This document shows, one piece after another, positions 27,305 to 35,946 of a stretch of DNA of 64,000 bases. The stretch covers positions 124,001 through 188,000 of the forward strand of contig JAIXHQ010000002.1 in assembly GCA_030145715.1 (NCBI GenBank), in the 5' to 3' direction. Source of the stretch: Sphingopyxis sp. (GTDB lineage Bacteria; Pseudomonadota; Alphaproteobacteria; Sphingomonadales; Sphingomonadaceae). The position numbers were made by a program, and so were the translations under genes. Within the stretch, counting starts at the first letter, position 1; each line of letters starts with the position of its first letter. The notes under the pieces are model-generated. The model did no database searches and was not told the origin of the DNA. It saw only the letters and a list, made by a program, of their open reading frames with translations.

Positions 27305-29622
27305 GGCGCGCGCACCTCGACCAGCGGCACATTCGGGATTTCGCCCGCCAGAAAGGTCGCCCGGCTCGCCTCCAGCCGGTCCTCGGCGAACCGGACCGGA
27401 ATGTCGAACCTGTATCCCGCGCGCACCGCCGCGCCGATGGCGGGGGCTTCGTCCAGCAATATCTCGCCCTGCCCGGTCATCAGGAACGCGGCGGTCTCCA
27501 GCCCGTCGACAGACACCCGCACGCTGTCTTCGACCGGCAGGCGAATGCTGCGCGTCTGCACCGCGTCCCCGTCGCCATAATGTTTGACCAGCGCGAACAG
27601 CCGTCGCGTACCGTCGCCAATCCCCAGCATCTGGTCGGTCGCCGTCGGCAATCCGCCGTCGGCCGCCGAACTGGCGTCGAACGGATCGCGAAATCGGAAC
27701 GCCCGCGCCGCGCCGCGCCGCGCGCGAAAGAAATCGGCCAGCGTCCGCACATCCTGTTCGGACCGGATGCCCGGCCCCGCGTCATATCGCATCCGCGCCT
27801 CGGCCCATTCGCTCGCGCGCTGTTCATGGCCCGATGGCGAACTGACGATCTGGGTCGAAAATTCGGTCACGACCATCGCGTCGCGGCCGATCGCCAGCGG
27901 AAAATCCACCGCATCAAAAGCCTGCACCTTTTCCTCCCCGTCGAAAGCGACAAAACCGTCGCGCGCCACCTGCGGCAATGCCCATATGACCGTCCGCGCC
28001 ACGCCCGCCCGCCGCGCCGCGTCGGCGGCCTCGGCGATCGGCGCCCATCCCGCGCGATCCTCTGCATTCAGGACAAATCCCGAAAAATAATGCTGCTCGT
28101 CGATGGGATAGCCAAGCCGCCGGACCATCGCCGCGCGCGCGATCGCCGTCTCGCGCCCGCGCCCGCCCGTTACCCAGTCATAATCTTCCAGTTGCAGCAC
28201 ATCGAACGCCGGCGCCGCCCAGGCCAGCGGCACATTGGCGCGCCGGATCGCGGGCGACGCCGGATCGAACACGGTAGGCAGATAGACGAGCAGATGGCTG
28301 GTCAGTCCCGCCGCCCCCGCTTCGTCGCGCGCCGCCGCTACCAGCGCCGCCGTCGATCCGGCCAGCAACCCGCCCAGCGCGTCGAGCATCGCCAGTTGCG
28401 GCGCCGTCAGCGTCCCACGCACATCGGCGATGGCGACGCTCGCCGGACCCAGCACCACGCCGACCGCAGCATCATAGGCACAGATGCGGCCGCCCGCCGC
28501 GATCCACCACCATGGCTCGCCTACCTGGAATTTCAGCGGCAGGCCTGCCGCCGCGCCGATCGCGACAAAGGCGCGCGCGACCAACTGCAAATATCCCATG
28601 GCGGTGCCATTGGCGGGCGACAGCAAGGTCGATGGCGGCTCCCACCCGGTCAGCGCGGGCGAACCGTCGCTTGCCCGCTGCTTCCAGTCGCCCCAGCAAT
28701 AGGCATCGAAATATTCATAGGACAGCGACCATATCACGCCCAGCCCCGCATCGCGGCACGCCGCCGCGAACCCGCGATGCCACGCCGCGCACGGGCCATT
28801 CAGCACGCCGCCCATCAGGCTGGCGTAAAAACCGTCGCCCGACGCCTCCAGCCGCATATAATGGCTCATCCCGACATAATGGACGACGTCGCCGCGATAG
28901 CCCAGTTGCACGATCTGCCGCACCAGCCGCGCCGGGGTCAGGTTATAGCTGTCGTCATACCCGCTTGCGATGCCCAGCCCCTGTTCGGGCAGGACGACGT
29001 CGCCGATCGCCAGCACCGACCCCGACCCGGAACAGGCGATCTCGCTCATCTCGGCCCAGCCCTCGACCGGTGCCGCCAGCCCGCCCGCGCCACCGTCATA
29101 GGTTGGCGGCACCAGCGAAATGAACATCCGGTCGACGTCGCCCGCCCACACCCGGTCGGCCTCTCCCGGCAAAAGGAAGCCGCCGTCCAGCGCATCGAAA
29201 TCCAGGCTGATGACAGCGTCTTCGCCCCACCCGTCGGCATAGTTCCACAGCCGCACATACCAGGCGCGCGCCGTGCCTGCGGCATCGCGCCCCTCGATCG
29301 TCAGCGTCGGGCCGTGCAGCGCGTCGAGCGGCTTGACCCCGCCCGACCGCCAGCGAAAGCGAAGCTGCGTGTGCCGGAAATCGCGCCGCGTTTCATAGGC
29401 GAGCAGCGGGTGGTCCCAACGGTCCTCCGCTTCCCAGATCAGCCCCGCCAGATCCTGCCGGCGATAGAAAACCGCCTCGACGCGCAGCGATCCCGGTGCC
29501 GCGCTCGTCACGCTGGCCATCATCGGGCGGGCGAAATCGACCGTCCAATATCGCGGGTCGAACCGCTTGATCCACGCCTTGCGATGATGCGGCTCGGCCG
29601 CCGCGACCAGGGCCCAGCCCAT
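27298..29622 (-). CDS. DUF2460 GTA tail protein (gp12-like) with large N-terminal TIM-barrel-like extension
   Basis: C-terminal TEFSTQIVSSPSGHEQRASEWAEARMRYDAGPGIRSEQDVRTLADFFRARRGAARAFRFRDPFD = DUF2460; about 580 extra N-terminal residues. Confidence 0.85.
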   Translation of the reverse strand: MGWALVAAAEPHHRKAWIKRFDPRYWTVDFARPMMASVTSAAPGSLRVEAVFYRRQDLAGLIWEAEDRWDHPLLAYETRRDFRHTQLRFRWRSGGVKPLDALHGPTLTIEGRDAAGTARAWYVRLWNYADGWGEDAVISLDFDALDGGFLLPGEADRVWAGDVDRMFISLVPPTYDGGAGGLAAPVEGWAEMSEIACSGSGSVLAIGDVVLPEQGLGIASGYDDSYNLTPARLVRQIVQLGYRGDVVHYVGMSHYMRLEASGDGFYASLMGGVLNGPCAAWHRGFAAACRDAGLGVIWSLSYEYFDAYCWGDWKQRASDGSPALTGWEPPSTLLSPANGTAMGYLQLVARAFVAIGAAAGLPLKFQVGEPWWWIAAGGRICAYDAAVGVVLGPASVAIADVRGTLTAPQLAMLDALGGLLAGSTAALVAAARDEAGAAGLTSHLLVYLPTVFDPASPAIRRANVPLAWAAPAFDVLQLEDYDWVTGGRGRETAIARAAMVRRLGYPIDEQHYFSGFVLNAEDRAGWAPIAEAADAARRAGVARTVIWALPQVARDGFVAFDGEEKVQAFDAVDFPLAIGRDAMVVTEFSTQIVSSPSGHEQRASEWAEARMRYDAGPGIRSEQDVRTLADFFRARRGAARAFRFRDPFDASSAADGGLPTATDQMLGIGDGTRRLFALVKHYGDGDAVQTRSIRLPVEDSVRVSVDGLETAAFLMTGQGEILLDEAPAIGAAVRAGYRFDIPVRFAEDRLEASRATFLAGEIPNVPLVEVRAPW

Positions 29623-30215
29623 CAATCCTCTCCGCTCGCGACCGCGCGCCGCACCGCGCACGCCAATTGCCGTCCGGTCTGTGCCAGCCGCTGCGGCTCG
29701 CCTCCCGCCTCGCCCCGGACGTTGACCGTGATCGCGATGTTGCGCGCGCCGGTGCCTGACCCCGCCGCCTCGATCCGCCCGCTCGCCGTCGGCACGAACA
29801 GTTCGGGCCCGCGTTCGCCGACCCGGTATGCGCGCCCGGCGCTCACCGGCCCGCCGGTGGCCCGCCCCGGCGCACCGAACAGCGCCATCGCGACCGACGT
29901 GGCCAGCGACAGCAACCCGCCACCACCGCCGCCGCCGGACGATCCGCCGGTGCCGATGGCCGCGCCGATGCCGTTGGAAATCGCCGCGCGCGCAATGTCG
30001 GCCATGACCGTCGTCGCCAGCCGCTTCAGATCCTCGAACCCCAATTTTCCCGAAACGATCGCCCGCGACAGCGCGCGTTCGATCGCGCGCCCGGCGTCTT
30101 CGGCGCCTGCGACCAGCGGCCCGCCCAGTTCGGCGCGCAGCGCGGCGACGTCGCGCCGGAACGCCCCGGTGTCGGCGCGCACCGCGACGACCATCTCATC
30201 CACATCGTCACCCAT
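29622..30215 (-). CDS. GTA tail tape measure protein (gp11-like, short)
   Basis: GKLGFEDLKRLATTVMADIARAAISNGIGAA...GRATGGPVSAGRAYRVGERGPELFVPTASGRIE. Confidence 0.88.
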   Translation of the reverse strand: MGDDVDEMVVAVRADTGAFRRDVAALRAELGGPLVAGAEDAGRAIERALSRAIVSGKLGFEDLKRLATTVMADIARAAISNGIGAAIGTGGSSGGGGGGGLLSLATSVAMALFGAPGRATGGPVSAGRAYRVGERGPELFVPTASGRIEAAGSGTGARNIAITVNVRGEAGGEPQRLAQTGRQLACAVRRAVASGED

Positions 30216-30408
30216 CGGGAAACCTCTCCATCATCGCCGCCAGCGCGGCGCCGCCGACCGGCGCCTCGGCCTCGCCCGGCGCCCAGCCCGCCAGCACGGC
30301 GCGGACATCGGCGGGCGTCGCCGCCCAGACCTCGTCGGGCCGCCACCCCGCGACGCGCGCCATCACGCCGATCAGCCTGACCGCCACCGGCTCCATGCGA
30401 TCGTCCAT
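30208..30408 (-). CDS. rcc01693-family GTA tail assembly protein
   Basis: RLIGVMARVAGWRPDEVWAATPADVRAVLAGW; position after gp10-like gene. Confidence 0.8.
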   Translation of the reverse strand: MDDRMEPVAVRLIGVMARVAGWRPDEVWAATPADVRAVLAGWAPGEAEAPVGGAALAAMMERFPDG

Positions 30409-30412
30409 CGCC

Positions 30413-30724
30413 TCATCGGCCCTGCAATATCTGGCGCAACAGGACGCGCAGCGCCGGTGTCACCGCCGCCAGTCCCTGCGCCACGACCGCCGCCCCCACC
30501 GCCTCGCGCGTCAGCCCGTCGGGCCGGTCGACCGCGCAATGCCAGAACAGACAGGCCAGTTCGCCCAGCGCCAGTCGGCCGTCCGCCGCCCGTTCGACCA
30601 GCGCGAACAACGGGCCCAGCTCGGCCTCCGCCGCGACCAGCGCGGCAAAGCTTGGCCGCAGCACGATCGCGCGTGGCCCGATGCGCAATTCCGCTTCGCC
30701 GCGCAGCATGTTGGCGGCGCTCAC
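30413..30724 (-). CDS. GTA gp10-like protein (tail tube/gene transfer agent family)
   Basis: MSAANMLRGEAELRIGPRAIVLRPSFAALVAAEAELGPLFALVERAADG. Confidence 0.85.
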   Translation of the reverse strand: MSAANMLRGEAELRIGPRAIVLRPSFAALVAAEAELGPLFALVERAADGRLALGELACLFWHCAVDRPDGLTREAVGAAVVAQGLAAVTPALRVLLRQILQGR

Positions 30725-31128
30725 AGGCTGACCACCGCGCCGCTCGATTCCAGGTTCAGCGTGTAATTGCGCTCGCCATTATAATCGCCGGCATAATCCA
30801 GCCGCGTCACCAGGAACCGGCCGCGCATCCGCTCGCCGCTTTCGAAACTCAGCTCATAATCGTCGATCGCCCCCGCCAGCGCATGACCACGCAGCCGCAC
30901 CTCGGCATCCGACCCGGTAAAGATGCCCGCCGCGCTGACCGAAACCGACCGCACACCCGCCTCCGACAGCAATTCGCGCCAGCCTCCCGAATCCTTGGTC
31001 GTGACGTTCACCGCCTCGCCATTCACCGACAATTGGGTGGTACGCAGCCCCGCGACGGTGCGATACGTCGGCGGCGTTTCTCCGTCGCCGATCTTGAGCA
31101 GAAAATCGCTCCCATTTTCGATTGCCAT
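30721..31128 (-). CDS. GTA major tail protein (gp9, TP901-1 type)
   Basis: MAIENGSDFLLKIGDGETPPTYRTVAGLRTTQLSVNGEAVNVTTKDSGGWRELL. Confidence 0.92.
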   Translation of the reverse strand: MAIENGSDFLLKIGDGETPPTYRTVAGLRTTQLSVNGEAVNVTTKDSGGWRELLSEAGVRSVSVSAAGIFTGSDAEVRLRGHALAGAIDDYELSFESGERMRGRFLVTRLDYAGDYNGERNYTLNLESSGAVVSL

Positions 31129-31177
31129 CGTCTAATCTCCTTGCAGGAAAAACATGAATTAACGGGGGAGTCGCAGG

Positions 31178-31513
31178 ATGCTGATCACGACATTGCTTTT
31201 GGCCGTCATGGCGCCCGCGCCGACCGCGGCGGTGGACAGCACGCGGGCTGCCTTCACCAAATGCGTGCGCGACCACATGAAAAAGTCGCTTGAGGACAAG
31301 ATGGAGGCCGCCGAATATGAACTGGCGCTCAAGGCGGCCTGTTCGACCGAACGCGACGCCTTTCGCAAGGCGGTGATCGCCCTTGGCCGGTCGGGCGGCG
31401 ATTCCGAAAAGGTGGCGGCAGAGGACGCCGACGTTCAGATCGACGACTATCACGCCAGCTTCACCGAAAAATTCAAGGATTATAAGGAAAGCAATATGCT
31501 TCCCGGCGAATGA
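31178..31513 (+). CDS. Small secreted hypothetical protein on the opposite strand inside the GTA cluster
   Basis: 111 aa with signal peptide MLITTLLLAVMAPAPTAAV; coding-like codon use; between gp9- and gp8-like genes. Confidence 0.65.
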   Translation: MLITTLLLAVMAPAPTAAVDSTRAAFTKCVRDHMKKSLEDKMEAAEYELALKAACSTERDAFRKAVIALGRSGGDSEKVAAEDADVQIDDYHASFTEKFKDYKESNMLPGE

Positions 31514-31546
31514 TCGCCGGCGCCTTCGTCCGCCGGGGCGCCAGCG

Positions 31547-31939
31547 TCATCCCGCCAGGCATCGACAGCGCACGAATATCTCGTGCCGCCAGCCGCCCTC
31601 GCGGGACAGGCTGAACCGCGTGCGGGTCACGCGCGCGCTGACCACCGACCAGTCGCCCGCCGTGCCGCGCATCGCGGCCATCGCCGCTTCGATCCGCGCC
31701 GCCGCGCGGTCGGCGATGCCGTCGCCCACCCCGGCCAGCGTCAGCGTCAGGCGAACCTCGCGCCCGGCACGGTCCTTGGTTCCCCAATCGGCCCCCTCGG
31801 CACCGCCCACCGAAACATAGGGCGCGCTGGTGCGCGGCGGCGTCCCGTCGAACACGCCATGCACCAGCGTCGCCAGGTCCGCATCGTCCGTCAACAGCGC
31901 CAGCGCCCGGGCCCGCACCGCCTGTTCGGCGCCGCTCAT
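31547..31939 (-). CDS. DUF3168 GTA tail terminator protein (gp8-like)
   Basis: AVRARALALLTDDADLATLVHGVFDGTPPRTSAPYVSVGGAEGADWGTKDRAGREVRLTLTL. Confidence 0.88.
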   Translation of the reverse strand: MSGAEQAVRARALALLTDDADLATLVHGVFDGTPPRTSAPYVSVGGAEGADWGTKDRAGREVRLTLTLAGVGDGIADRAAARIEAAMAAMRGTAGDWSVVSARVTRTRFSLSREGGWRHEIFVRCRCLAG

Positions 31940-32493
31940 CGCGCGCTGCCCAGCATCAGCCGCCGCCATGGATGCCACAGCGCGGCGATCATCGCGGGCG
32001 GCGCATCGCCCCCGCTCCCGTCGCCGCGCGCGTCGTGCAGATACTGGATCATCCGCATGATCCCCTGCCTGATCGCGTCGGGAACCCCGCCGGGACCGGG
32101 CGCCATGCCGGCGCGATAGCCGACACGCACCCGCGCCGCCGCGCCGGGGCGATGGATGGTCAGCCGCGCGTCGCCATCGCGCCCGATCGTCACGCGATAA
32201 TCCTCTGCCGCCAGCGCCGTTTCGCCGCCGCCCTCGATCATCAGCGTCACGGTGTCGACCGCGACCACCGGGCGAACGGCCAGCCGCAGCGCGCCCGACC
32301 CGATCGGCAATATCTCTTCGGCGCCGCGCACGACCAGCCACTGGCCGACAAAGGCCTCGCAGATATTGGTCGCCGCGCCGATCAGTCCCGTGACCACGTC
32401 ATCGTCGATCGCGGCGCCCATCCGCAACCATCTGCGCGCCTCTTCCAGGCTCACCGGCGCCTCGCCCGGCAACAGGCTTGTCGTCATCATCAT
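31936..32493 (-). CDS. Phage head-tail connector, phiE125 gp8 family (GTA gp6-like)
   Basis: PVSLEEARRWLRMGAAIDDDVVTGLIGAATNICEAFVGQWL; ATGA overlap with gp8-like gene. Confidence 0.85.
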   Translation of the reverse strand: MMMTTSLLPGEAPVSLEEARRWLRMGAAIDDDVVTGLIGAATNICEAFVGQWLVVRGAEEILPIGSGALRLAVRPVVAVDTVTLMIEGGGETALAAEDYRVTIGRDGDARLTIHRPGAAARVRVGYRAGMAPGPGGVPDAIRQGIMRMIQYLHDARGDGSGGDAPPAMIAALWHPWRRLMLGSAR

Positions 32494-32634
32494 CCCTCCT
32501 CGCGCCCGATCGCGGACGCACCGCCCCGTGCGGGCCCTGTCCTGGTTTTTGTCGATGTCATGAAAATTGGCGCCCGGCCCCTTACCGAAAGGGGGAGGTG
32601 CGGAACCGGGCGCCGCATCGCGCACCAGCCGCGT

Positions 32635-33783
32635 TTAGCTGGCGGCGAATTTCATCAGCTTGATAGCCTGTGAATCGATGATCGCACCGCCGACCCTTTT
32701 GGTTGCATAAAAATGCACAAAGGGCTTGTTGCTGAACGGATCGCGCAGGATGCGCGTCTCGCCGCGATCGGCGACCAGATAGCCTGCGGCGAAATTGCCG
32801 AACGCGATCGACAGGCTGTTCGCGGCGACATCGGGCATGTCCTCGGCCTCGACCACCGGATAACCCAGCAACGTCGCCGCCTGTCCCTCGACCATGCCGG
32901 GTTGCCAGATAAAGGCACCGTCGCTCGTCTTGAATTTGCGGATGCGGCCCAGCGTATCCGAATTCATCACCCAGCACGCGCCCTGCCGATATGGCGCCTT
33001 CAACGAATGGACCAGTTCGATCAGCCTGTCCTGCGGGCTGGCCGCCGGAAAGGCGCCCGCGGTGCCCGTCGCCAGATATTGCAGCGAACCGAAAGCGCGC
33101 ACGCTGTCGCTCTCGTTCGTCGCGGCATAGGTCAGGAACCCCTTGGGCCGGTTGGTGCCGTCTCCGTTGACAAAGGCGCTGCCCTCGGCGACCGCGAACT
33201 CGCGTCCCAATTGGTCGGCCAGCCACGCCTCGACGTTGAACATCGCATCGTCCAGCATCGCCTGGCTTGCCGCCGGATTGGCATAAAGCTCGCCCGACGG
33301 CGGCGCGATCTCGGCAAAGCCGCGGGTCGCGGTCTCGGGCCGTGCCGCCGTTTCGCCGACCCAGCCCGCGCCCATCGAACCCGTCGCGACCAGCTTGCGG
33401 TATCCGCTCGTCCCCGTCTGCACGACCGTCGCGATCGACCGGATCGGCGACAGCGCCTTCAATGTTTCCGCGATGCTCGTGTCGATCTCGCGCGGCACGG
33501 CATAGCCGCCATCGCCGCCCGTCGCCCCCGACAGGCTTTTCATCTCGCTCGCCGCTTCGATCCCGCGCCGCAGATAGCGATCGACAAAGGCACCCAGCGC
33601 CGGGTCGGCCGCCTTGGCGCCATCCAGCGGCAGGCGCGAAGCCGCCACCGCCTGCGCATCGACCTGCGCCTTCAGCGCCGCGACCGACGCCTTCAATTCA
33701 TCGACCGCCTCGGCCGCCATCACCGCATCGAACGCGCCGTCCAGCGCATCGGCCTTCACTTCCATATCGTCCATGCTCGTCAC
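32635..33783 (-). CDS. HK97-type major capsid protein (GTA gp5)
   Basis: 382 aa; KSLSGATGGDGGYAVPREIDTSIAETLKALSPIRSIATVVQT...ILRDPFSNKPFVHFYATKRVGG. Confidence 0.95.
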   Translation of the reverse strand: MTSMDDMEVKADALDGAFDAVMAAEAVDELKASVAALKAQVDAQAVAASRLPLDGAKAADPALGAFVDRYLRRGIEAASEMKSLSGATGGDGGYAVPREIDTSIAETLKALSPIRSIATVVQTGTSGYRKLVATGSMGAGWVGETAARPETATRGFAEIAPPSGELYANPAASQAMLDDAMFNVEAWLADQLGREFAVAEGSAFVNGDGTNRPKGFLTYAATNESDSVRAFGSLQYLATGTAGAFPAASPQDRLIELVHSLKAPYRQGACWVMNSDTLGRIRKFKTSDGAFIWQPGMVEGQAATLLGYPVVEAEDMPDVAANSLSIAFGNFAAGYLVADRGETRILRDPFSNKPFVHFYATKRVGGAIIDSQAIKLMKFAAS

Positions 33784-33879
33784 TCCTTCGATAAAAAGAT
33801 CCTCCCTGTCGCAAGGCGATGGGAAGGGGGGACCGCCGCGAGGCGGCGGTAACGGGGCACCTGTGCCGGCGCCCCTTCG

Positions 33880-34374
33880 TCAGCCCTGCGGGCCGGCGCC
33901 TCGCCACGCCTTCGGCGCAGCGAGGAATGATGGCTCGTCCACCGCGATCACGCGCGCCAGCGGCTGCATCGGCATGGCCACCAAACTCACCTCGGCCAGG
34001 TCGAGCGCCAGCAATTCGCGCGGATTCATCCCCCGCGAATCCCGCACCCGATAACCAAAGCTCAGTCCGGTCAGCGCGCCGCGCGCGACCAGCGCCGCCG
34101 CCGTCGGATGCGTCACCCGCGCCACGACGCGCAGCCCGCGCGCATCCTCGCCCATCGCCTCGATCGCGCCGATCACCGCCCCCGGCCGGTGCTGCCAAAG
34201 CAGCGGCACCGCGCGCCGCGCCCGCAAACTCGCGGCAAAGGCCCCGGCGCGCACCACGTCGCCGCCGCGATCGACCCGGTCGAACACCGACGCATAGCCC
34301 GCGAACCGGACCCCGCCCTCCGGCGGGCGCGAAAGGGACGGCGCGCGGACGGGCGTCCTCGCGCTGCGCGTCAC
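33880..34374 (-). CDS. HK97 family prohead protease (GTA gp4)
   Basis: VRFAGYASVFDRVDRGGDVVRAGAF...LWQHRPGAVIGAI...LTGLSFGYRV; GTG start at 34374 overlaps the previous stop (GTGA). Confidence 0.9.
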   Translation of the reverse strand: MTRSARTPVRAPSLSRPPEGGVRFAGYASVFDRVDRGGDVVRAGAFAASLRARRAVPLLWQHRPGAVIGAIEAMGEDARGLRVVARVTHPTAAALVARGALTGLSFGYRVRDSRGMNPRELLALDLAEVSLVAMPMQPLARVIAVDEPSFLAAPKAWRGAGPQG

Positions 34375-34712
34375 TTCAGCAATCCCGGCAGGCCCAGCCG
34401 CATCGCCAGCCCGACAACCAACAGCGCCAGCGCGCCGCGCACCGCCCAGTCGACCGCCGCTTTCCACGCGCTCTGCTTCGCGTCGCGCCACGCGCCCAGC
34501 AACTGGCGCAGGTCGCTCACATCGTCCCGCGCCGCCTCGTCGGCCAGCCCCAGCCGGGCAAGCGCCCGCCGCGCGCCCAATTCGCTCGCCTCCTCGATCA
34601 CCGCGCGCAGCAACGCCGCGTCGGGCGCGCCGGACGCTCCGGGCGCGCCGGACACACTTGTCCCCGCCAGCGCGATCAACCGCGCCAGCGCCTGTTCCTC
34701 ATCCATGTCCAT
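34371..34712 (-). CDS. DUF6127-like small membrane protein of GTA cluster
   Basis: C-terminal TM AVRGALALLVVGLAMRLGLPGLLK; position between portal and protease. Confidence 0.7.
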   Translation of the reverse strand: MDMDEEQALARLIALAGTSVSGAPGASGAPDAALLRAVIEEASELGARRALARLGLADEAARDDVSDLRQLLGAWRDAKQSAWKAAVDWAVRGALALLVVGLAMRLGLPGLLK

Positions 34713-34724
34713 GTCCTTTCGTCG

Positions 34725-34788
34725 TCCCGGACCTGGTCCGGGATCCACAGCCGCGCCAAAGTCCTGAACCCCGGATCGAATCCGGGGT
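34725..34788. repeat. REP/BIME-like pair of palindromes between portal and DUF6127-like gene
   Basis: tcccggacc-t-ggtccggga (34725-34743) and accccggat-cga-atccggggt (34768-34788), perfect 9-bp arms each. Confidence 0.75.
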
Positions 34789-34799
34789 GACAACGCCGA

Positions 34800-35912
34800 C
34801 TAGCTGATCCCCAACAGCGCCTTCTTCTCGTCCGCCGTCAGCCACTCCGCCGCCGACACCTCGCGCCACAGTGTCATCCGGTCCTCGGCCAGCGCGGGCA
34901 CCTTATCCATATCGACCCGCAACTCCGCGCCGTCGAACCACCCCGACAATCCCTGCGCCACCGCCCCCAATATCTTCGCGCACAGCGGCAGCACCGTCAG
35001 CCGCCACAGCGCGCGATTGGCCTCGCGATAATTGGCATAGGTGGCATCGCCGGGCAGCCCCAGCAGCATCGGCGGCACCCCGAACGCCATCGCGATCTCG
35101 CGCGCGCTACTGTCTTTCAGCGCCAGGAAATCCATCTCGGCGGGCGACAGCGACAGCGTCTGCCACTTCAATCCGCCCTCCAACAGCAACGGCCGTCCGG
35201 CATTGGCCCCGCCCGCAAAGCTCTCCGCCAGCTCCTCGCGCAACCGATCGACCTGTTCCGCCGACAGCGGCATCCCCTTGTCGCCCGGATCATGGACCAG
35301 CGCGCCCGACGGCCGCGCCGCATTGTCCAGCAGCGCCGCATTCCACCTTGCCGCCGCGTTATGCGCCGCGATCGCGCCCGCCGCCGCGCCCAGGCACCCG
35401 GCGCCATAATGATCGTCCAGCGGGTGCAGCGTCTTCACATGCACCATCGCGGCGCGCCCCGCGCCATCCTCGGCGGGCAGCACCGCGCTCGCTCCCCCGG
35501 CCTTGTACCGATAGGCGACGGGCCACCCGCGCGCGTCGGCCTCGACCGCCACCCGTTCCGGCCGCAGCGCGAACAATTCGGCGGGCGCCCCCGCGCCGTC
35601 GGTCAATATCTGGACATAGCCATTGCCGTGCAGCAACAGGTGCGACGCCAGCTTTTCGACCAGCCCCTGCCCGCCCGACGTCGCCGCGACCAGCGCCGCC
35701 AACGCCGGATCGCTCGCCACCAAAGGCGCACTCCCCGCCGCCTCCGCCACCATCCGCACCGCCCGCTGCGCGATCGCATTGCCCAGAAACCCCTCGCGCA
35801 CCTGCGCTTCCCAACCAAGCGGCACATGCGCAGCCGCCGACCACGTTCCATACACACGCGACAAAACAGGCCGCGCAGACCCCCGCGCGGCCTTCCGGCC
35901 AAACCAGTTCAT
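34800..35912 (-). CDS. HK97 family portal protein (GTA gp3)
   Basis: MNWFGRKA...LLLHGNGYVQIL...FGVPPMLLGLPGDATYANYREANRALWRLTVLPL. Confidence 0.93.
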   Translation of the reverse strand: MNWFGRKAARGSARPVLSRVYGTWSAAAHVPLGWEAQVREGFLGNAIAQRAVRMVAEAAGSAPLVASDPALAALVAATSGGQGLVEKLASHLLLHGNGYVQILTDGAGAPAELFALRPERVAVEADARGWPVAYRYKAGGASAVLPAEDGAGRAAMVHVKTLHPLDDHYGAGCLGAAAGAIAAHNAAARWNAALLDNAARPSGALVHDPGDKGMPLSAEQVDRLREELAESFAGGANAGRPLLLEGGLKWQTLSLSPAEMDFLALKDSSAREIAMAFGVPPMLLGLPGDATYANYREANRALWRLTVLPLCAKILGAVAQGLSGWFDGAELRVDMDKVPALAEDRMTLWREVSAAEWLTADEKKALLGIS

Positions 35913-35946
35913 GATGATTCTCCCCATTGCGCCCGCAGGCGCCAAC

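Noticed and set aside
26626-31293. 1555-aa plus-strand ORF across the GTA genes
   Set aside because: Antisense to a chain of well-recognised GTA proteins; low-complexity Arg/Pro/Ala composition typical of shadow ORFs in high-GC DNA
34620-34665. Short duplication gggcgcgccgga in the DUF6127-like gene
   Set aside because: Only a two-copy Gly/Ala/Pro linker repeat; ordinary low complexity
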